This document shows positions 14,317 to 22,442 of a stretch of DNA of 45,445 bases, one piece after another. The DNA is from SIG440 sp045592585. GTDB lineage: Bacteria > Bacillota > Clostridia > Monoglobales > Monoglobaceae. Within the stretch, counting starts at the first letter, position 1. Every line of letters begins with the position of its first letter. Location: NCBI GenBank assembly GCA_045592585.1, contig JAZNVB010000056.1:1-45445 (forward strand), read 5' to 3'. The notes beneath the pieces are model-generated. The model was given only the letters and a program-made list of their open reading frames with translations. It had not been told where the DNA came from and did no database searches. The position numbers and the translations under genes were made by a program.

Positions 14317-15792
14317 TTGAAGGCAAATATAATCGCAAATAAGAATTTTATAATAGGCAATATTGATAAGCGTCTTTACGGTTCCTTTATTGAACATATA
14401 GGCAGAGCTGTTTACGACGGCATATATGAGCCAAACCACAAAAATGCAGACGAGTCGGGCTTTCGCAAGGATGTAATAGACCTTGTAAAAGAGCTTGATG
14501 TTCCCGTTGTGCGTTATCCCGGCGGAAACTTTCTTTCGGCATATAACTGGGAGGACGGAACGGGCGATAAGTCAAAAAGACCGAAAAAGATGGAGCTTGC
14601 CTGGAAGAGTATCGAAACAAATGAGGTAGGTATCGACGAATTTCAGGATTGGGCAAAAAAAGCAAACACGGAAATTTTAATGGCGGTGAATCTGGGCACA
14701 AGAGGCCCTGCAGAGGCCGCTGCCTGCCTTGAATACTGCAATTCAGAAACCGATACCCATTATGCAAATTTAAGACGCAAAAACGGTTTTGAAAAGCCCT
14801 TTGGCATAAAAACCTGGTGCCTTGGCAACGAAATGGGCGGTCTGTGGCAGATTTGCCGAAAGACACCGGACGAATACGGCAAGATTGCTGCATCAACTGC
14901 CAAGATGATGAAGCTGGTTGACCCGAGTGTAGAGCTTGTTCTTTGCGGAAGCTCTCATCGCAGTATGCCTAAGTTTGGGGAATGGGAGCTGACGGCTCTT
15001 AACAATGCCTATGAATTTGTTGACTATCTTTCAATCCACCAGTACTATTTCTCCGGCAGGGATACCACCGAAGAATTTCTTGCCAAGTCTGTAAGTATGG
15101 ATGATTATATCAAATCTGTTGTGGCTATGTGCGACAGCATTAAAGCGATTAAAAATACCGACAAGACCATAAACCTTTCCTTTGATGAATGGAATGTAAT
15201 GAAGGCAGACCTGATAAACGATCAGGAGCCCTGGCAGGTTGCGCCAAAGCTGTTTGAACACGTGTACAACCTTGAGGATGCTCTGGTTGTGGGTTGTATG
15301 ATGATGACCCTGCAGAACAACTGTGACAGGGTAAAGATTGCTTGTCTTGCTCAGCTTGTAAATGTTATTGCCCCTATTATGACCGAAAAAAACGGCGGAG
15401 TGTGGCTGCAGACCACATTTTATCCTTTTATGTATGCATCACGTTTCGGCCGTGGCAAGACCATGCGTACATCTGTGAACTGTGATACATATTCCACAGA
15501 AAAGAGAAAGAACATTCCTTACCTTGAAAGCTCGGTAATATATAACGAAGAAAAGAACGAGGTAACAGTTTTTGCTGTTAACCGTTCACTTGATGAGGAT
15601 ATGGATCTGAACATTTCTCTTGAAAGCTTTGACAATTGTACTCTAAAAGAGCATATCGAGCTTTATAATGACGATTTGAAGGTTGAAAACAGTAGCGAAA
15701 AACAAAATGTAGAACCAAAGAATGTGGAAATCGGTGATAAGATAGTTCTTAAAAAGCATTCGTGGAATATGTTAAGATTCAATGTTGAATAG
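14317..15792 (+). CDS. GH51 alpha-L-arabinofuranosidase, intracellular
   Basis: A retaining glycosidase releasing terminal L-arabinofuranose from arabino-oligosaccharides. The N-terminus YGSFIEHIGRAVYDGIYEP and PVVRYPGGNF are typical. The acid/base glutamate in WCLGNEMGG is residue 172 and the nucleophile in SFDEWNV is residue 291; the 119-residue spacing matches characterised GH51 enzymes. A C-terminal beta-sandwich follows. No signal peptide is present, so it acts on imported oligosaccharides. The start is TTG at 14317 behind AAGGGGTG; an in-frame upstream codon at 14278 falls inside the hairpin and would add a non-homologous leader. The next gene starts 11 bases after its stop. Confidence 0.94.
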   Translation: MKANIIANKNFIIGNIDKRLYGSFIEHIGRAVYDGIYEPNHKNADESGFRKDVIDLVKELDVPVVRYPGGNFLSAYNWEDGTGDKSKRPKKMELAWKSIETNEVGIDEFQDWAKKANTEILMAVNLGTRGPAEAAACLEYCNSETDTHYANLRRKNGFEKPFGIKTWCLGNEMGGLWQICRKTPDEYGKIAASTAKMMKLVDPSVELVLCGSSHRSMPKFGEWELTALNNAYEFVDYLSIHQYYFSGRDTTEEFLAKSVSMDDYIKSVVAMCDSIKAIKNTDKTINLSFDEWNVMKADLINDQEPWQVAPKLFEHVYNLEDALVVGCMMMTLQNNCDRVKIACLAQLVNVIAPIMTEKNGGVWLQTTFYPFMYASRFGRGKTMRTSVNCDTYSTEKRKNIPYLESSVIYNEEKNEVTVFAVNRSLDEDMDLNISLESFDNCTLKEHIELYNDDLKVENSSEKQNVEPKNVEIGDKIVLKKHSWNMLRFNVE

Positions 15793-15803
15793 GAGTGATT
15801 TAA

Positions 15804-16853
15804 GTGGCGGTAGAAAAAAGTTATTTCGGAAAGTTTGATGAAACAGAAATTTATCAGTATACAATGTCCAACAACGGCGGTATGACGGTTGTCATCATTG
15901 ACCGTGGAGCAACAATTCGCAGCATTGTTGTTCCGGATAAGAATGGCAATATGGTTGATGTTGCCCTTGCATATGACAAGCCCGAAAGCTATAAAACCAA
16001 TGCGGCATATTTCGGCAATGCTATCGGCCGTTATGCAAACAGGCTTGAAGCGGCTCGGTTTGAACTGGGCGGCAAGACTTACAACCTGGGCGAAAATGAC
16101 GGAAGAAACAGCTTGCACGGAGGTGGAGCATTGGGTTTTGATAAAAAGATCTGGGATGTTGAAGTTGCAAGCGAGGGCGATGAACCTGAACTGAAGTTAA
16201 GGCTGTTTTCTCCTGATGGCGAGGGTGGCTACCCGGGAAACCTGAATGTCACAATCAGCTACAAGCTTACCAGGGATAACGGTCTTGTTATAAATTATAA
16301 TGCAGTATCGGATGCAGATACTGTTCTGAACCTTACCAACCACAGCTACTTCAACCTTGGCGGACACGACAGCGGCAAGATAGACAATCAGATTCTGCAG
16401 ATGAACTGCAGTTTCTTTACACCCAATACCGATGAGTGTATGCCCTATGGCGAAATTCGCCCCGTTAATGGAACAGCCTTTGATTTCACAACTCCCAGAA
16501 CCTTTGGCGATGCCTTTGCTCAGGACGACGAGCAGACAAAAAAATTCAACGGCTTTGACCACAACTTTGTGATTGACGGCAGAGGCTACAGATTATTTGC
16601 GACTGCGCAAAATCCTGAAAATGGAATTTGCATGGAATGTTTCACTGACAAGCCCGGCGTACAGCTTTATTCGGGATGCACACTTGATTGTGCCGAAGGC
16701 AAAGGCGGCGCACATTATGGTATTCACGGGGCATTCTGTCTTGAAACACAGTATTTCCCCAATTCAATGAAGTATGCACACTTCCCCTCCCCTGTTCTTA
16801 AGGCAAATGCGAAGTATGATTTTACAACCGAATACCGTTTTTCTGTTAAGTAG
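15804..16853 (+). CDS. galM: Aldose 1-epimerase (mutarotase)
   Basis: Interconverts alpha and beta anomers of free aldoses. The family blocks GNAIGRYANRLEAARFELGG, NSLHGG, LTNHSYFNLGG (catalytic base histidine 180) and FCLETQYFPNS (catalytic glutamate 314) are present. 349 residues is standard. The start is GTG at 15804 behind AGGAGTG. It directly follows the arabinofuranosidase gene, which suggests it accelerates mutarotation of released arabinose or galactose; the symbol reflects the family, not proven galactose specificity. No signal peptide is visible. Confidence 0.93.
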   Translation: MAVEKSYFGKFDETEIYQYTMSNNGGMTVVIIDRGATIRSIVVPDKNGNMVDVALAYDKPESYKTNAAYFGNAIGRYANRLEAARFELGGKTYNLGENDGRNSLHGGGALGFDKKIWDVEVASEGDEPELKLRLFSPDGEGGYPGNLNVTISYKLTRDNGLVINYNAVSDADTVLNLTNHSYFNLGGHDSGKIDNQILQMNCSFFTPNTDECMPYGEIRPVNGTAFDFTTPRTFGDAFAQDDEQTKKFNGFDHNFVIDGRGYRLFATAQNPENGICMECFTDKPGVQLYSGCTLDCAEGKGGAHYGIHGAFCLETQYFPNSMKYAHFPSPVLKANAKYDFTTEYRFSVK

Positions 16854-16875
16854 TTAAATTTTTTGTAAATGTAAT

Positions 16876-16913
16876 AAGGACAGAACTTCACATTTGAGGT
16901 TCTGTTCTTTTTT
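16876..16913 (+). terminator. Terminator after the epimerase gene
   Basis: AAGGACAGAAC (16876-16886) pairs with GTTCTGTTCTT (16899-16909) with one G-U pair, followed by Ts. Its T-run merges into the palindrome that begins at 16910. Confidence 0.85.
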
Positions 16914-16963
16914 GTATAATAGGAGTTTACTACTTATCAGTACTAAACTCCTATTATACAAAA
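16910..16963. repeat. 54-nt palindromic element with 20-bp perfect arms
   Basis: The 5' arm 16910-16929 (TTTTGTATAATAGGAGTTTA) is the exact complement of 16944-16963; the 14-base centre can add a TAC/GTA pair. Each strand carries TATAAT followed by AGGAG. It resembles the palindrome at 9256-9303 in layout (TATA outside, GGAG/CTCC inside). It may be a bidirectional terminator or a dispersed element. Confidence 0.7.
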
Positions 16964-16975
16964 ACAAAATTTAGA

Positions 16976-17022
16976 TTGTCCGTGCGAAAATTTCTGCCCT
17001 TGGCAGAAACGCACATGGACAA
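16976..17022. other. Nested hairpin of unknown role
   Basis: TTGTCC/GGACAA (16976-16981/17017-17022), GTGCG/CGCAC (16982-16986/17010-17014) and TTCTGCC/GGCAGAA (16992-16998/17002-17008) nest to give 18 base pairs with small internal loops. This suggests a short structured RNA ending at the terminator 17057-17076, but no promoter could be placed with confidence. Confidence 0.5.
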
Positions 17023-17056
17023 AAAAAGCTGTGTCCTTTTCTGCCCACCGCAGGCG

Positions 17057-17076
17057 AGCGCCAAAGGCGCTTTTTT
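17057..17076 (+). terminator. Rho-independent terminator before yabP
   Basis: AGCGCC, AAA, GGCGCT followed by T6. It follows the nested hairpin at 16976-17022 and lies over 140 bases beyond the terminator of the epimerase gene, which implies a separate short transcript. Confidence 0.8.
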
Positions 17077-17140
17077 ATTAGAATAAAGATGAAATTGAAG
17101 AAATATACTTATATTATCTAAACAGAAAGGTTGTGCCAAT

Positions 17141-17416
17141 ATGGAAGAAAAAAGAAATGTTGAACACAAAATCACCATGCTGGGTCGTGAAAAGCTGACG
17201 GTTTTGGGAGTGGAGGATGTTGATAGCTTTGATGAAGATAAGATTGTTGCATATACTGTTGAAGGTGTTATGACGGTAAAGGGTGCGGATTTCAGGATAA
17301 ACCGCCTTAATGTGGAGAATGGTGAACTTGAAATTGAAGGCGATATTGACAGCATCGAATATGCTAACGGCCATAAAAGTGACAAGGGTAGCTTTTTCAG
17401 TAAAATTTTCAAATAG
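17141..17416 (+). CDS. yabP: Sporulation protein YabP
   Basis: A 91-residue spore-coat-assembly protein of the YabP/YqfC family, expressed in the mother cell and needed for normal spore formation. It has the compact beta-rich pattern EHKITMLGREKLTVLGVEDVDSFDEDKIVAYT and VKGADFRINRLNVENGELEIEG. It is followed at 13 bases by yabQ, the same pair as in Bacillus. No clean sigma-A promoter precedes it, and a mother-cell sigma factor is likely, but I could not place a confident sigma-E box. Confidence 0.92.
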   Translation: MEEKRNVEHKITMLGREKLTVLGVEDVDSFDEDKIVAYTVEGVMTVKGADFRINRLNVENGELEIEGDIDSIEYANGHKSDKGSFFSKIFK

Positions 17417-17429
17417 GGAGTAGGGTTGA

Positions 17430-17939
17430 ATGTATAATTCTGTGCCAATGGAGGCGGGCTTTTTTGGGGCAAGTCTGGTTGCAGGTATCATTGCGGCATT
17501 TATATATGATTTACTCCGTGTCAGTCGCAGAATTTTAGGTTCAGGCGACGGACTTGTTAACTTAGAGGATATCTTGTTTCTTGTGGCTGCGGCTGTGATT
17601 ATATTCGGGGCGGCATATCTTAAAAACAGCGGCGAGGTGCGATGGCAGGGTTTTATAGGATTTGGCGCAGGAGCAGGCTTGTATGCCCTGGTGGTAAAAA
17701 ACAGGTTTCTTAATGTCAGTACTGCCATAATAAAATGGATGATTAAAGTGGCGGAAAAGATAGTGAAAATTGTGCTTTTTCCAATCAGACTGATATTTAA
17801 AATATTCAAACGTCCCGTTAATGTTGTTATGTGGTATACAGGGCAGAGTGTTCGCAGAGCAAAAAGCGTTGTCAGACGTGGCGGCGACCGCCTTTCGTTG
17901 CGTCTGAAAAATGTGGGGTTTATGCTGCGAAAAAAGTGA
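17430..17939 (+). CDS. yabQ: Spore cortex biosynthesis protein YabQ
   Basis: A membrane protein of 169 residues required for cortex formation. Hydrophobic segments run near residues 9-27 (FFGASLVAGIIAAFIYDLL), 47-62 (DILFLVAAAVIIFGAAYL) and about 74-90, and the C-terminus is strongly basic. FIYDLLRVSRR in the first part is typical of the family. The ATG follows GGGAGTAGGG. Its position between yabP and divIC is conserved in spore-formers. Confidence 0.92.
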   Translation: MYNSVPMEAGFFGASLVAGIIAAFIYDLLRVSRRILGSGDGLVNLEDILFLVAAAVIIFGAAYLKNSGEVRWQGFIGFGAGAGLYALVVKNRFLNVSTAIIKWMIKVAEKIVKIVLFPIRLIFKIFKRPVNVVMWYTGQSVRRAKSVVRRGGDRLSLRLKNVGFMLRKK

Positions 17940-17949
17940 AGTTTGAGTA

Positions 17950-17978
17950 TTGACAAAGGCTTTTTGATGATATATAAT
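17950..17978 (+). promoter_or_regulatory. Promoter of divIC
   Basis: TTGACA (17950-17955), a 17-base spacer and TATAAT (17973-17978). It separates vegetative divIC from the sporulation pair. The next ATG (17980) is too close to the -10 box to be a start. Confidence 0.9.
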
Positions 17979-18015
17979 TATGTTAGGTTATTATATGGTG
18001 GGGAGGATTGTGCCG

Positions 18016-18318
18016 ATGTATAACAGCAAAAACCGACAGAAGAAATCTTCTGCAAAAAAGCTGGTTATATTAGCCGTCGTGCTGGCGGTGTGTATAGGTG
18101 TGGTTTGCAAATTTGTTGAGCAACAGATTGCCCTGGCACGGTATGATGCTCTTGCTAAAGAATATAACCAGAAGATTGCCGAGGAACAGCTTAAAAATCA
18201 AAAGCTGCAAGACGAGGAAGCTCAGGCAGACACTGATGAATATATTCAGCGTGCAGCTCGCGAAAAACTTGGTCTTGTTAAACACAACGAACGTGTTTAT
18301 GTAGATATAAGCCAGTAA
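18016..18318 (+). CDS. divIC: Septum formation initiator protein, DivIC/FtsB family
   Basis: A small bitopic division protein: a short basic cytoplasmic tail (SKNRQKKSSAKK), one transmembrane helix (LVILAVVLAVCIGVVC, about residues 16-31), then an extracytoplasmic coiled coil (EYNQKIAEEQLKNQKLQDEEA) and the end motif AAREKLGLVKHNERVYVDI. It acts in the FtsL-DivIB-DivIC septal complex. ATG 18016 after GGGGAGG is chosen; the frame opens earlier at 17980, but that codon lies next to the -10 box. 100 residues is normal. Confidence 0.9.
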   Translation: MYNSKNRQKKSSAKKLVILAVVLAVCIGVVCKFVEQQIALARYDALAKEYNQKIAEEQLKNQKLQDEEAQADTDEYIQRAAREKLGLVKHNERVYVDISQ

Positions 18319-18392
18319 ACTTTAAAGATAAGATAAACTTGAAATATACATACGGTGCTAAAGCAGACACCTGAGGAGGATTTTTAAAAGCT

Positions 18393-18842
18393 ATGCAGAT
18401 TGAAGAAGGAAGTATACTTCGCGGAAAGGTAACAGGTATCGCCCCTTTTGGCGCATTTATTGAGCTGGAGGGAGGAAAAACAGGTCTTGTGCATATTTCC
18501 GAAGTATCGTCTGAGTATGTTGATGATATAAGCAAACATCTTACTGCTGGACAAAGCGTTAAGGTTAAGGTGCTTTCTGTTGACGAGCATGGTAAGATCA
18601 GCTTGTCAATCAAGAAGGCTGCTGAGGAAAAAGCAAAAAAGAAAAACAGCGAAAGACCAAAGAGTAGCGGCGGTCTTAAAGGCGCTCCCGAGGTTTTTGA
18701 GTTTTCACACAAGGTAAAGGACGAGGAGATGTCGTTTGAAGACAAGCTTCTTAAATTCAAGCAGGATAGTGAGGAGAAAATTCAGGACCTTAAACGAAAC
18801 ACCGAAGGTAAGCGTAACGGTGGTTACAAGAGAGCATATTAA
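18393..18842 (+). CDS. yabR: S1 RNA-binding domain protein, YabR-like
   Basis: A single N-terminal S1 domain (residues 3-73; GSILRGKVTGIAPFGAFIEL, GLVHISEVS, VKVKVLSVDEHGKISLSIKK) followed by a basic, low-complexity tail of about 75 residues ending in KRNGGYKRAY. S1 proteins of this type bind RNA or ribosomes. The tail is longer than in Bacillus YabR. AGGAGG precedes the ATG by about 14 bases. It is the last member of the yabP-yabQ-divIC-yabR order. A GGAAC/GTTCC hairpin with trailing Ts (18849-18882) is a probable terminator. Confidence 0.9.
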   Translation: MQIEEGSILRGKVTGIAPFGAFIELEGGKTGLVHISEVSSEYVDDISKHLTAGQSVKVKVLSVDEHGKISLSIKKAAEEKAKKKNSERPKSSGGLKGAPEVFEFSHKVKDEEMSFEDKLLKFKQDSEEKIQDLKRNTEGKRNGGYKRAY

Positions 18843-18931
18843 AAGACCCGACGGAACTGTAATGGTTCCGTTGTGTGCTTTTTAACGAGTTATGGTAATA
18901 ATTACAAGGTAATGCAGGGGAGGTTACAGAT

Positions 18932-19372
18932 ATGAATAACGATGCAATTATCTGGCTGATTGCGGCGGCTGTGCTTGGCGTTGTCGAGGTTTCAACAGTA
19001 AATCTGATTACCCTTTGGTTTGCGGTTTCGGCTTTGATTACGGCTGTTTTTGCCGCATTGGGGGCAGGCCCAGGTGTGCAGATAACGGTTTTTGTTGTTG
19101 TGTCGGCAATTCTGGTTATTGCAACCCGGCCTTTGGCAAAAAGGTTTTTAAATCGCCGTACCGTTGCTACAAATGCCGACAGAATTATTTCTGCACATGG
19201 CGTTGTGATTGAAGAAATCAGCAGCATTAAAGGCAGCGGACAGGTTAAGGTTATGGGGCAGGTATGGTCGGCAAAATCTGTGAATGGTGATAATATTGCC
19301 GAAGGCACCCCCGTAATAATTGTAGCACTTGAAGGTGCAAAGGTCGTTGTTTCACCTGAAAAAAATAATTAA
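18932..19372 (+). CDS. NfeD family membrane protein
   Basis: Short-form NfeD protein of 146 residues. Hydrophobic segments near residues 5-22 (AIIWLIAAAVLGVVEVST) and about 28-65 (LWFAVSALITAVFAALG; VFVVVSAILVIATRPL) precede a C-terminal OB-fold (NADRIISAHGVVIEEI, GQVKVMGQVWSAKS, EGTPVIIVALEGAKVVV). NfeD proteins pair with SPFH/band 7 proteins in membrane microdomains. The gene lies 15 bases before such a gene, which supports the pairing. Confidence 0.92.
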   Translation: MNNDAIIWLIAAAVLGVVEVSTVNLITLWFAVSALITAVFAALGAGPGVQITVFVVVSAILVIATRPLAKRFLNRRTVATNADRIISAHGVVIEEISSIKGSGQVKVMGQVWSAKSVNGDNIAEGTPVIIVALEGAKVVVSPEKNN

Positions 19373-19387
19373 AAGGAGATTGTGTTT

Positions 19388-20308
19388 ATGGAATTTATTT
19401 TATTTATCATTGCTGTTTTGATAGTAGTTGTGATTGCGAATATTAAGGTTGTTCCTCAGGCATATGCATATGTTGTTGAACGTCTGGGTGCATACAGCGG
19501 AACATGGAGTGTTGGCCTTCATGTAAAGATTCCTTTTATTGACAGAATTGCAAAAAAAGTTACTCTTAAAGAGCAGGTTGTTGACTTTGCTCCCCAGCCG
19601 GTTATTACCAAGGATAATGTAACTATGCAGATTGATACTGTTGTGTACTTCCAGATAATTGACCCCAAACTTTATACCTATGGTGTTGAACTTCCTATGG
19701 CTGCAATCGAAAATCTTACAGCCACAACACTGCGTAATATTATTGGCGATATGGAACTGGATGAAAGCTTAACCTCACGTGATGTTATCAATACAAAAAT
19801 GCGTTCTATACTGGATGAGGCAACAGACCCGTGGGGTATCAGGGTTAATCGTGTTGAACTTAAAAATATTATCCCCCCTGCAGGCATCCGAGAGGCGATG
19901 GAAAAACAAATGAAGGCGGAACGTGAAAGACGTGAAGCAATCCTTCGTGCCGAGGGCGAAAAGAAGTCTGCAATTCTGGTTGCCGAGGGCGAAAAGGCTG
20001 CTGCAATCTTAAAAGCCGAGGCCGAAAAAGAGTCTCAGATTCTTAAAGCCGAGGCCGAGAAGGAATCTGCAATCCGTGTTGCCGAGGGCGAGGCTCAGGC
20101 TATACTTTCCGTCCAGGAGGCTACTGCAAACGGTATTCGTATGCTTAATGAGGCGTCGCCAATAGATTCTGTTCTTACAATAAAGAGCCTGGAGGCGTTT
20201 GCAAAGGCTGCAGACGGCAAGGCGACAAAGATTATTATTCCGTCGGAGATTCAGGGCTTGGCTGGCCTTGCTGCAGGACTGAAATCTGTTATCGACGAAG
20301 AAAAATAA
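19388..20308 (+). CDS. SPFH/band 7 (slipin, QmcA-like) membrane protein
   Basis: An N-terminal membrane anchor (residues 2-20, FILFIIAVLIVVVIANIKVV), then the SPFH domain (VVPQAYAYVVERLGAYSGTW, LKEQVVDFAPQPVITKDNV, NIIGDMELDESLTSRD). After that comes a long coiled coil with repeated AEGEK/AEAEKES heptads (about residues 170-230) and an oligomerisation tail. Proteins of this type form large ring assemblies in the membrane. ATG 19388 is nine bases from AGGAG; an upstream GTG at 19382 is too close. Paired with the NfeD gene before it. Confidence 0.93.
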   Translation: MEFILFIIAVLIVVVIANIKVVPQAYAYVVERLGAYSGTWSVGLHVKIPFIDRIAKKVTLKEQVVDFAPQPVITKDNVTMQIDTVVYFQIIDPKLYTYGVELPMAAIENLTATTLRNIIGDMELDESLTSRDVINTKMRSILDEATDPWGIRVNRVELKNIIPPAGIREAMEKQMKAERERREAILRAEGEKKSAILVAEGEKAAAILKAEAEKESQILKAEAEKESAIRVAEGEAQAILSVQEATANGIRMLNEASPIDSVLTIKSLEAFAKAADGKATKIIIPSEIQGLAGLAAGLKSVIDEEK

Positions 20309-20357
20309 AATTTTACGACAGCTAAGATTGTCAAAGGAACTTTAGGAGGAAAAAGAA

Positions 20358-21101
20358 ATGTCAGGACATTCCAAATGGGCAACGATTAAAAGAAAAAAAG
20401 GGGCACTTGATGCAAAAAGAGGTAAGCTTTTTACCAAAATAGGCCGCGAGCTTATGGTTGCGGTTAAAGAAGGCGGGCCCGATCCCGACAGCAACTCAAA
20501 GCTGCGTGATGCCATTGCAAAGGCAAAGGCTAACAATATGCCTAATGACACTATTCAAAGAAGTGTCAAAAAAGCAGCAGGCGAGGATGGCAACAAAGAA
20601 TATTTTGAACTCACATACGAGGGCTACGGTCCCAGCGGTGTTGCATTTATGGTTGAAACCCTAAGCGACAATAAAAACCGTACAGCCGGTGATATGCGTC
20701 ACTATTTTGACAAATACGGCGGCAACCTTGGCCAGACAGGCAGCGTTGGCTTTATGTTCGACCGCAAGGGCCAGCTTGTTATTGCAAAGGCCGACGGTAT
20801 TGATGAAGACACGTTGATGATGGATGCTCTGGATGCCGGGGCCGAGGATTTCAGCGCCGAGGATGAGTGCTATGAGGTTACATCCACGCCTGAGGATTTC
20901 AGCAAAGTTCGTGAAGCGTTAGAGGCAAAGGGCTACGAGTTTGAACAGGCTGAAATCAGCTATATTCCCCAGACTCTCACTCAGGTAGACGACCCTGAGG
21001 CGGTTAAGAACTTAGAAAAGCTCATTGATATGCTTGAAGATAACGACGACGTGCAGAACGTTTACCACACCTGGGATATGCCCGAGGATGAAGAGGAATA
21101 A
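20358..21101 (+). CDS. yebC: YebC/PmpR-family (TACO1-like) protein
   Basis: A 247-residue protein beginning SGHSKWATIKRKKGALDAKRGK, the invariant family start. The domains FTKIGRELMVAVKEGGPDPDSN, NMPNDTIQRSVKKA and GYGPSGVAFMVETLSDNKNRTA follow. Members were long annotated as transcriptional regulators; related proteins aid translation of proline-rich stretches, and either role is possible here. It has a strong TTTAGGAGG ribosome site. It lies 50 bases after the band 7 gene and may be co-transcribed with it. Confidence 0.95.
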   Translation: MSGHSKWATIKRKKGALDAKRGKLFTKIGRELMVAVKEGGPDPDSNSKLRDAIAKAKANNMPNDTIQRSVKKAAGEDGNKEYFELTYEGYGPSGVAFMVETLSDNKNRTAGDMRHYFDKYGGNLGQTGSVGFMFDRKGQLVIAKADGIDEDTLMMDALDAGAEDFSAEDECYEVTSTPEDFSKVREALEAKGYEFEQAEISYIPQTLTQVDDPEAVKNLEKLIDMLEDNDDVQNVYHTWDMPEDEEE

Positions 21102-21202
21102 TTATTGCATCTAAAAACTTCTTTTTGACTTTGAACTGCGCTCAGGTTGTGCATAAAGAACGAAAAGAACCCTAGGGTAGTTAATATTAAAAATTAAACA
21201 AC

Positions 21203-21237
21203 AAACTGACATCACATTTTTTGTGGTGTTAGTTTTT
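21203..21237 (+). terminator. Terminator after yebC
   Basis: AAACTGACATCAC (21203-21215) pairs with GTGGTGTTAGTTT (21223-21235) with two G-U pairs, followed by T5. The rest of 21102-21503 is AT-rich with no convincing gene; a GCCGC-CT-GCGGC hairpin lies near 21360. Confidence 0.7.
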
Positions 21238-21503
21238 CTGTTTAACGAAAACCATGCTAAGTCTTGCGTGGTTCAAGAAAGGTTAAATGATGAACAGAAA
21301 ATAAATTATATAAAAACACAAGTTTCGCACACTGACAAACCGAGCATAATTGTTGTGACCGCCGCCTGCGGCATGTGGTACAGAGGCCATGTTCTGCGTA
21401 AAAATTTTTTTAGTATTATGTTATATTTTAATGAATTAAAAAAGGCTGTGTCTTGTTTTTTCGAAATAAGACATAAATAAGCATATTTTGCATATGGAAA
21501 AAT

Positions 21504-21532
21504 TTGTAATTTTAATATATATATGCTAAAAT
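21504..21532 (+). promoter_or_regulatory. Promoter of the ParB-family gene
   Basis: TTGTAA (21504-21509), a 17-base spacer and TAAAAT (21527-21532), 42 bases before the start. Confidence 0.72.
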
Positions 21533-21573
21533 GAGGTAACAACAAAATTACAAAAGAAAGGTGAGGTTAGATT

Positions 21574-22398
21574 ATGTCAGGTATGTATGCAGAGGAAAAA
21601 AACGTGAGAGCAGTATATCTTCCTATAGAGAATATAAGACCAAATCCCTATCAACCGCGGCGCGAGATGGACAAGGATGCCCTTGAGGACCTGTGTGCGT
21701 CAATAAAGCAATATGGATTGATGCAGCCGGTGGTGGTAAGACAGATAAACGAATGTGATTACGAGCTGATAGCAGGAGAAAGACGTCTTTGTGCCTGCCG
21801 GATGGCGGGAATGACACAGATTTCTGCGATTGTGATTCGTGCTGGCGGCACCGACAGTGCAGTTATGGCGTTGATTGAAAACATTCAAAGAGAAAATTTA
21901 GGTTACATAGAGGAAGCCGAGGCCTTTTGTGCTTTGCTTTCGGACCACGGAATAACTCAGGAGGAGCTTGCAGCACGGCTGGGGAAAAGTCAGTCGACAA
22001 TTGCAAATAAAATAAGAATTTTAAAGCTTTCGCCTGAAATACGAAACAAGCTTATGGAAAATAACCTCAGCGAAAGACATGCCCGTGCTTTGCTAAGATT
22101 ATGCGACGAAAAAAGCCGCATAAAGGCACTTAACCTAATTATCAGCCGTGGACTGAATGTGGTGAAAACCGAGGAAATTGTTGAGGAAATGCTAAATAAA
22201 GGAAATACAGATGAGATAGAAAAAAAGGCATATGGTATTCGTGCGTTTAGAGATGTAAGGATTTTTTCAAACACAATACGGCAGGCTGTGGATATTATGA
22301 AAAAATCGGGAATAGCCGCAAAATCCACAGAGGTTGAAAATGAGGAATACATTGAATATACCATAAAAATTCCAAAAAATTTAAAAAATGCCGTATAA
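21574..22398 (+). CDS. ParB/Spo0J/Noc-family DNA-binding protein
   Basis: The N-terminal ParB CTPase domain includes VYLPIENIRPNPYQPRREMDK, IKQYGLMQPVVVR, LIAGERRLCACRMAG and ENIQRENLGYIEEAEAF. The helix-turn-helix follows (ITQEELAARLGKSQSTIANKIRIL), then a short dimerisation tail. 274 residues fits Noc or Spo0J. There is no parA beside it, and I saw no parS-like palindrome in the window. Noc proteins likewise lack a ParA partner, so a nucleoid-occlusion protein is slightly more likely than a chromosome partition ParB. The ATG follows GAAAGGTGAGG. Confidence 0.88.
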   Translation: MSGMYAEEKNVRAVYLPIENIRPNPYQPRREMDKDALEDLCASIKQYGLMQPVVVRQINECDYELIAGERRLCACRMAGMTQISAIVIRAGGTDSAVMALIENIQRENLGYIEEAEAFCALLSDHGITQEELAARLGKSQSTIANKIRILKLSPEIRNKLMENNLSERHARALLRLCDEKSRIKALNLIISRGLNVVKTEEIVEEMLNKGNTDEIEKKAYGIRAFRDVRIFSNTIRQAVDIMKKSGIAAKSTEVENEEYIEYTIKIPKNLKNAV

Positions 22399-22411
22399 AA
22401 GAATTTGAATT

Positions 22412-22440
22412 GTCAACACTTGAAGTATGGAGGTGTTGAT
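22412..22440 (+). promoter_or_regulatory. Hairpin covering the ribosome site of the M23 gene
   Basis: TCAACACTT (22413-22421) pairs with AGGTGTTGA (22431-22439) with one G-U pair, extended by a G-U pair at 22412/22440. The ribosome site GGAGG (22429-22433) is partly inside the 3' arm, three bases before the ATG at 22443. Confidence 0.5.
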
Positions 22441-22442
22441 AT

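Noticed and set aside
19900..20110. Tandem DNA repeat in the band 7 gene
   Set aside because: The AEGEK/AEAEKES repeats are the normal coiled-coil heptads of SPFH proteins, not a separate repeat element.
21223..21480. An 85-codon plus-strand frame between yebC and the ParB gene
   Set aside because: It starts inside the yebC terminator, lacks a ribosome site, resembles no family and is AT-driven. Treated as non-coding.
21574..22398. parS-like sites for the ParB/Noc-family protein
   Set aside because: I looked for GTTTCAC-GTGAAAC and Noc-type palindromes around the gene and saw none in the window.
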